Assembly (NCBI GenBank): GCA_937916125.1 | Contig: CALGGE010000056.1 | Location: 1 to 7,240, forward strand | Direction: 5' to 3' | Length of the DNA: 7,240 nt | Source of the DNA: an uncultured Elusimicrobia bacterium | GTDB taxonomy: Bacteria > Elusimicrobiota > Endomicrobiia > Endomicrobiales > Endomicrobiaceae | Shown here: positions 5,162 to 7,240 of the stretch, one piece after another | Layout of the letters: each line of letters begins with the position of its first letter | Numbering within the stretch: position 1 is the stretch's first letter | The notes under the pieces: generated by a model | Seen by the model: only the letters and a program-made list of their open reading frames with translations | Database searches by the model: none | What the model was told of the DNA's origin: nothing | Position numbers and translations under genes: made by a program

Positions 5162-7174
5162 ATGAATAAATTTAAACTTGTATCGAATTTCAAACCTTCC
5201 GGTGAGCAACCGCAGGCAATAGATGCCCTGTATAAAAATATTATCGACGGGAAAAACTTTCAGGTTTTGCTGGGCGTTACGGGTTCAGGCAAAACTTTTG
5301 TAATGGCAAACTTAATTGAAAAATTACAAAAGCCTGCACTGATTATTTCTCCCAACAAAATTTTGGCGGCACAGTTGTATTCGGAGTTTAAAGCATTTTT
5401 TCCGAATAATGCCGTCGAATATTTTATTTCCTATTACGATTATTACCAACCTGAAGCATACATCCCGGCAACAGATACATACATAGAAAAAGATTCTTCC
5501 ATTAACGACCACATAGACAGATTAAGGCTGAAAGCTACAACGTCCATACTTGAAAGGAATGATGTTATTGTAGTGGCGTCCGTATCAAGTATTTACAATT
5601 TGGGTGCACCGGAAGACTATCAAAATATGTGCGTTAAAATTTCCGTCGGGCAGAAGATAAAAATAGAAACTTTGTTAAAACAGCTCATTGCCGTACATTA
5701 CGAAAGGAACGAAATAGAATTTTTAAGAGGAAAATTCAGAGTAAAAGGCGATACGGTGGAAATTTTCCCTGCCTATTTGGAGACCGCACTGAAAGTGGAA
5801 TTTTTCGGAGACGAGATAGACGGCATAAAAGAGTTTGATCCGCTTACCGGGAACATTTTAAACAAAAAAGAAATTTGTTATATTTACCCCGCAAAACATT
5901 TTGTTACAAGCGGCGACAAAATGAAATTGGCTCTTGCCAATATCGAGGCAGAGCTGAACGAAAGGGTAGTTATGCTGAAGTCCGAAGGTAAAATGTTGGA
6001 AGCACAACGTTTATTGCAAAGAACACGTTATGATATGGAAATGTTGCAGGAAACCGGCTTTTGCAGCGGTGTGGAAAACTATTCACGACATTTATCTCTG
6101 CGTCCTGCCGGCTCAAGACCGACAACACTGATAGATTATTTTTTATCAAGCGAAAAAACTTCGGATTTTTTGTTGATTGCCGACGAGTCGCACATAACAC
6201 TTCCGCAAATAAGAGGAATGTACGAGGGCGACAGGAGCAGAAAACAGACTCTTGTAAATTTCGGTTTTCGTCTGCCGTCGGCACTTGATAACAGACCGCT
6301 GAAGTTTGACGAATTTGAAAGTATAATCAAAAAAAGCGTAATGGTTTCGGCAACTCCCGGTCCGTACGAGCTGAAGAAATCCAAAAATAATATTGTTGAA
6401 CTTGTTATTCGTCCTACCGGGTTGGTAGATCCTGAAATTATTATCCGTCCTATCGACGGGCAAATTCAGGATATGATAAAAGAAATAAAAAAAGTTATTG
6501 CCAAAAAACAGAGAGTTCTGATAACCACTTTAACAAAAAGAATGTCGGAAGATTTAACGACATATTTAAAAGAGCAGGGTTTTCTTGTGGAATATATGCA
6601 TTCGGAAATTGAAGCCTTGAAAAGAATAGAAATTATTAGGGATTTAAGGCTCGGGAAGTTTGATGTTCTGGTCGGTATAAACCTGTTAAGGGAAGGGCTG
6701 GACTTGCCGGAAGTTTCTTTGGTAGTAATTCTCGACGCTGACAAAGAAGGTTTTTTACGGTCGGAGCAGACGCTTATACAAACTTGCGGACGAGCTGCAA
6801 GAAATGTTGACGGGAAAGTTATTTTCTATGCAGACAAAATTACCGGCTCTATGGAGCGTGCGTTGGCCGAAATGCAAAGAAGAAGAAACAAACAGTTAGA
6901 ATATAATAAAATACATAAAATAAAACCGAAAACCATCATTAAAGCCATTGCGGATTTGGAAGAGTTTCAGGCGAAGGTTAAAGACGAAAAACTTACCATA
7001 CTTTCCGAAGATATTAATGAAACTTTTGTAACTAAAAAGAACATCAACGAAATATTGAAATCGCTTGAACGGCAAATGAAAGAAGCTGCCGACAGTTTGG
7101 ACTTTGAAACTGCGGCACTTTTCCGTGACAGAATTAAAGAAATTAAAGCAATGAGAACCGGCAAAAAACAATAA
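5162..7174 (+). CDS. uvrB: UvrABC excinuclease subunit B
   Basis: This 670-residue protein is full-length UvrB, the damage-verifying helicase-like subunit of nucleotide excision repair. It is loaded onto DNA by UvrA and recruits UvrC for incision. Visible landmarks in order: Walker A GVTGSGKT (38-45), the DNA-clamping beta-hairpin YYDYYQPEAYIP (about 91-102), Walker B/DESH (340-343) with PQIRGMYEGDRSRK, GFRLPSALDNRPL (about 367-379), SATPGPYE, motif V GINLLREGLDLPEV (about 504-517), motif VI QTCGRAARNVDG (about 539-550) and the C-terminal UVR domain that contacts UvrC (about 631-661, LERQMKEAADSLDFETAALF). The start fits the family N-terminus (FKLVSNFKPSGEQPQAI). There is no Shine-Dalgarno sequence before the ATG; a -10-like GATAAAAT (5148-5155) ends six bases upstream, so the message may be nearly leaderless. 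No frameshift or missing motif is seen. Confidence 0.98.
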   Translation: MNKFKLVSNFKPSGEQPQAIDALYKNIIDGKNFQVLLGVTGSGKTFVMANLIEKLQKPALIISPNKILAAQLYSEFKAFFPNNAVEYFISYYDYYQPEAYIPATDTYIEKDSSINDHIDRLRLKATTSILERNDVIVVASVSSIYNLGAPEDYQNMCVKISVGQKIKIETLLKQLIAVHYERNEIEFLRGKFRVKGDTVEIFPAYLETALKVEFFGDEIDGIKEFDPLTGNILNKKEICYIYPAKHFVTSGDKMKLALANIEAELNERVVMLKSEGKMLEAQRLLQRTRYDMEMLQETGFCSGVENYSRHLSLRPAGSRPTTLIDYFLSSEKTSDFLLIADESHITLPQIRGMYEGDRSRKQTLVNFGFRLPSALDNRPLKFDEFESIIKKSVMVSATPGPYELKKSKNNIVELVIRPTGLVDPEIIIRPIDGQIQDMIKEIKKVIAKKQRVLITTLTKRMSEDLTTYLKEQGFLVEYMHSEIEALKRIEIIRDLRLGKFDVLVGINLLREGLDLPEVSLVVILDADKEGFLRSEQTLIQTCGRAARNVDGKVIFYADKITGSMERALAEMQRRRNKQLEYNKIHKIKPKTIIKAIADLEEFQAKVKDEKLTILSEDINETFVTKKNINEILKSLERQMKEAADSLDFETAALFRDRIKEIKAMRTGKKQ

Positions 7175-7201
7175 AATTGGCAAAATGTTTTAAAAATAAA
7201 A

Positions 7202-7236
7202 AGAGTGGGATCGATGCTATGTTTCGATTCCACTCT
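7202..7236 (+). terminator. Hairpin terminator after uvrB
   Basis: AGAGTGGGATCGA (7202-7214) pairs with TCGATTCCACTCT (7224-7236), 13 pairs with one G-T wobble around a nine-base loop, 27 bases after the uvrB stop. The window ends too soon to see a T-tract. On the minus strand it is preceded by GACG and followed by T-rich DNA (TTTTTATTTTT), so it could also terminate a converging gene from the right. Confidence 0.65.
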
Positions 7237-7240
7237 CGTC

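Noticed and set aside
6061..6463. Overlapping frames on both strands inside uvrB
   Set aside because: They are shadows of the uvrB reading frame, with no start signals of their own.

Overview
The window looks like a bacterial chromosome segment that is AT-rich throughout. Its left part (about 1-4040) is visibly more AT-rich than the uvrB gene at the right. No marker fixes the phylum. UvrB, sigma70-type promoters, Shine-Dalgarno sites and bacterial tRNAs establish Bacteria. A secreted ankyrin protein beside low-GC housekeeping DNA would fit a gut- or insect-associated low-GC lineage, but that is only a guess.

The left part reads as one end of an integrated mobile element. From left to right it holds: (i) a gene-free stretch (1-640) with degenerate direct repeats of about 63 bases and strong strand asymmetry; (ii) a RadC-type JAB/MPN protein on the minus strand, preceded by a tiny leader ORF with its own strong ribosome binding site; (iii) a long divergent intergenic region (1332-1841) with paired segments that suggest a structured RNA upstream of the radC-like gene, plus a plus-strand promoter; (iv) a 51-residue small protein; (v) a small XRE-type DNA-binding protein; (vi) a large serine recombinase whose last codons lie inside the 3' end of a tRNA-His gene.

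The right part looks like host DNA: tRNA-Arg(UCU) and tRNA-His(GUG) in tandem on the minus strand with a large imperfect inverted repeat between them, then on the plus strand a secreted ankyrin-type protein with its own promoter and terminator, and a complete uvrB followed by a hairpin terminator.

The simplest model is that the serine recombinase inserted the element at the 3' end of the tRNA-His gene, with the XRE protein as a likely regulator of recombinase expression and the RadC-like protein as cargo or an accessory function. The other end of the element is not recognisable in the window. The most interesting points are the recombinase/tRNA overlap, the possible structured RNA with leader ORF ahead of the radC-like gene, the inverted repeat between the tRNAs, and the degenerate repeat array at the left.
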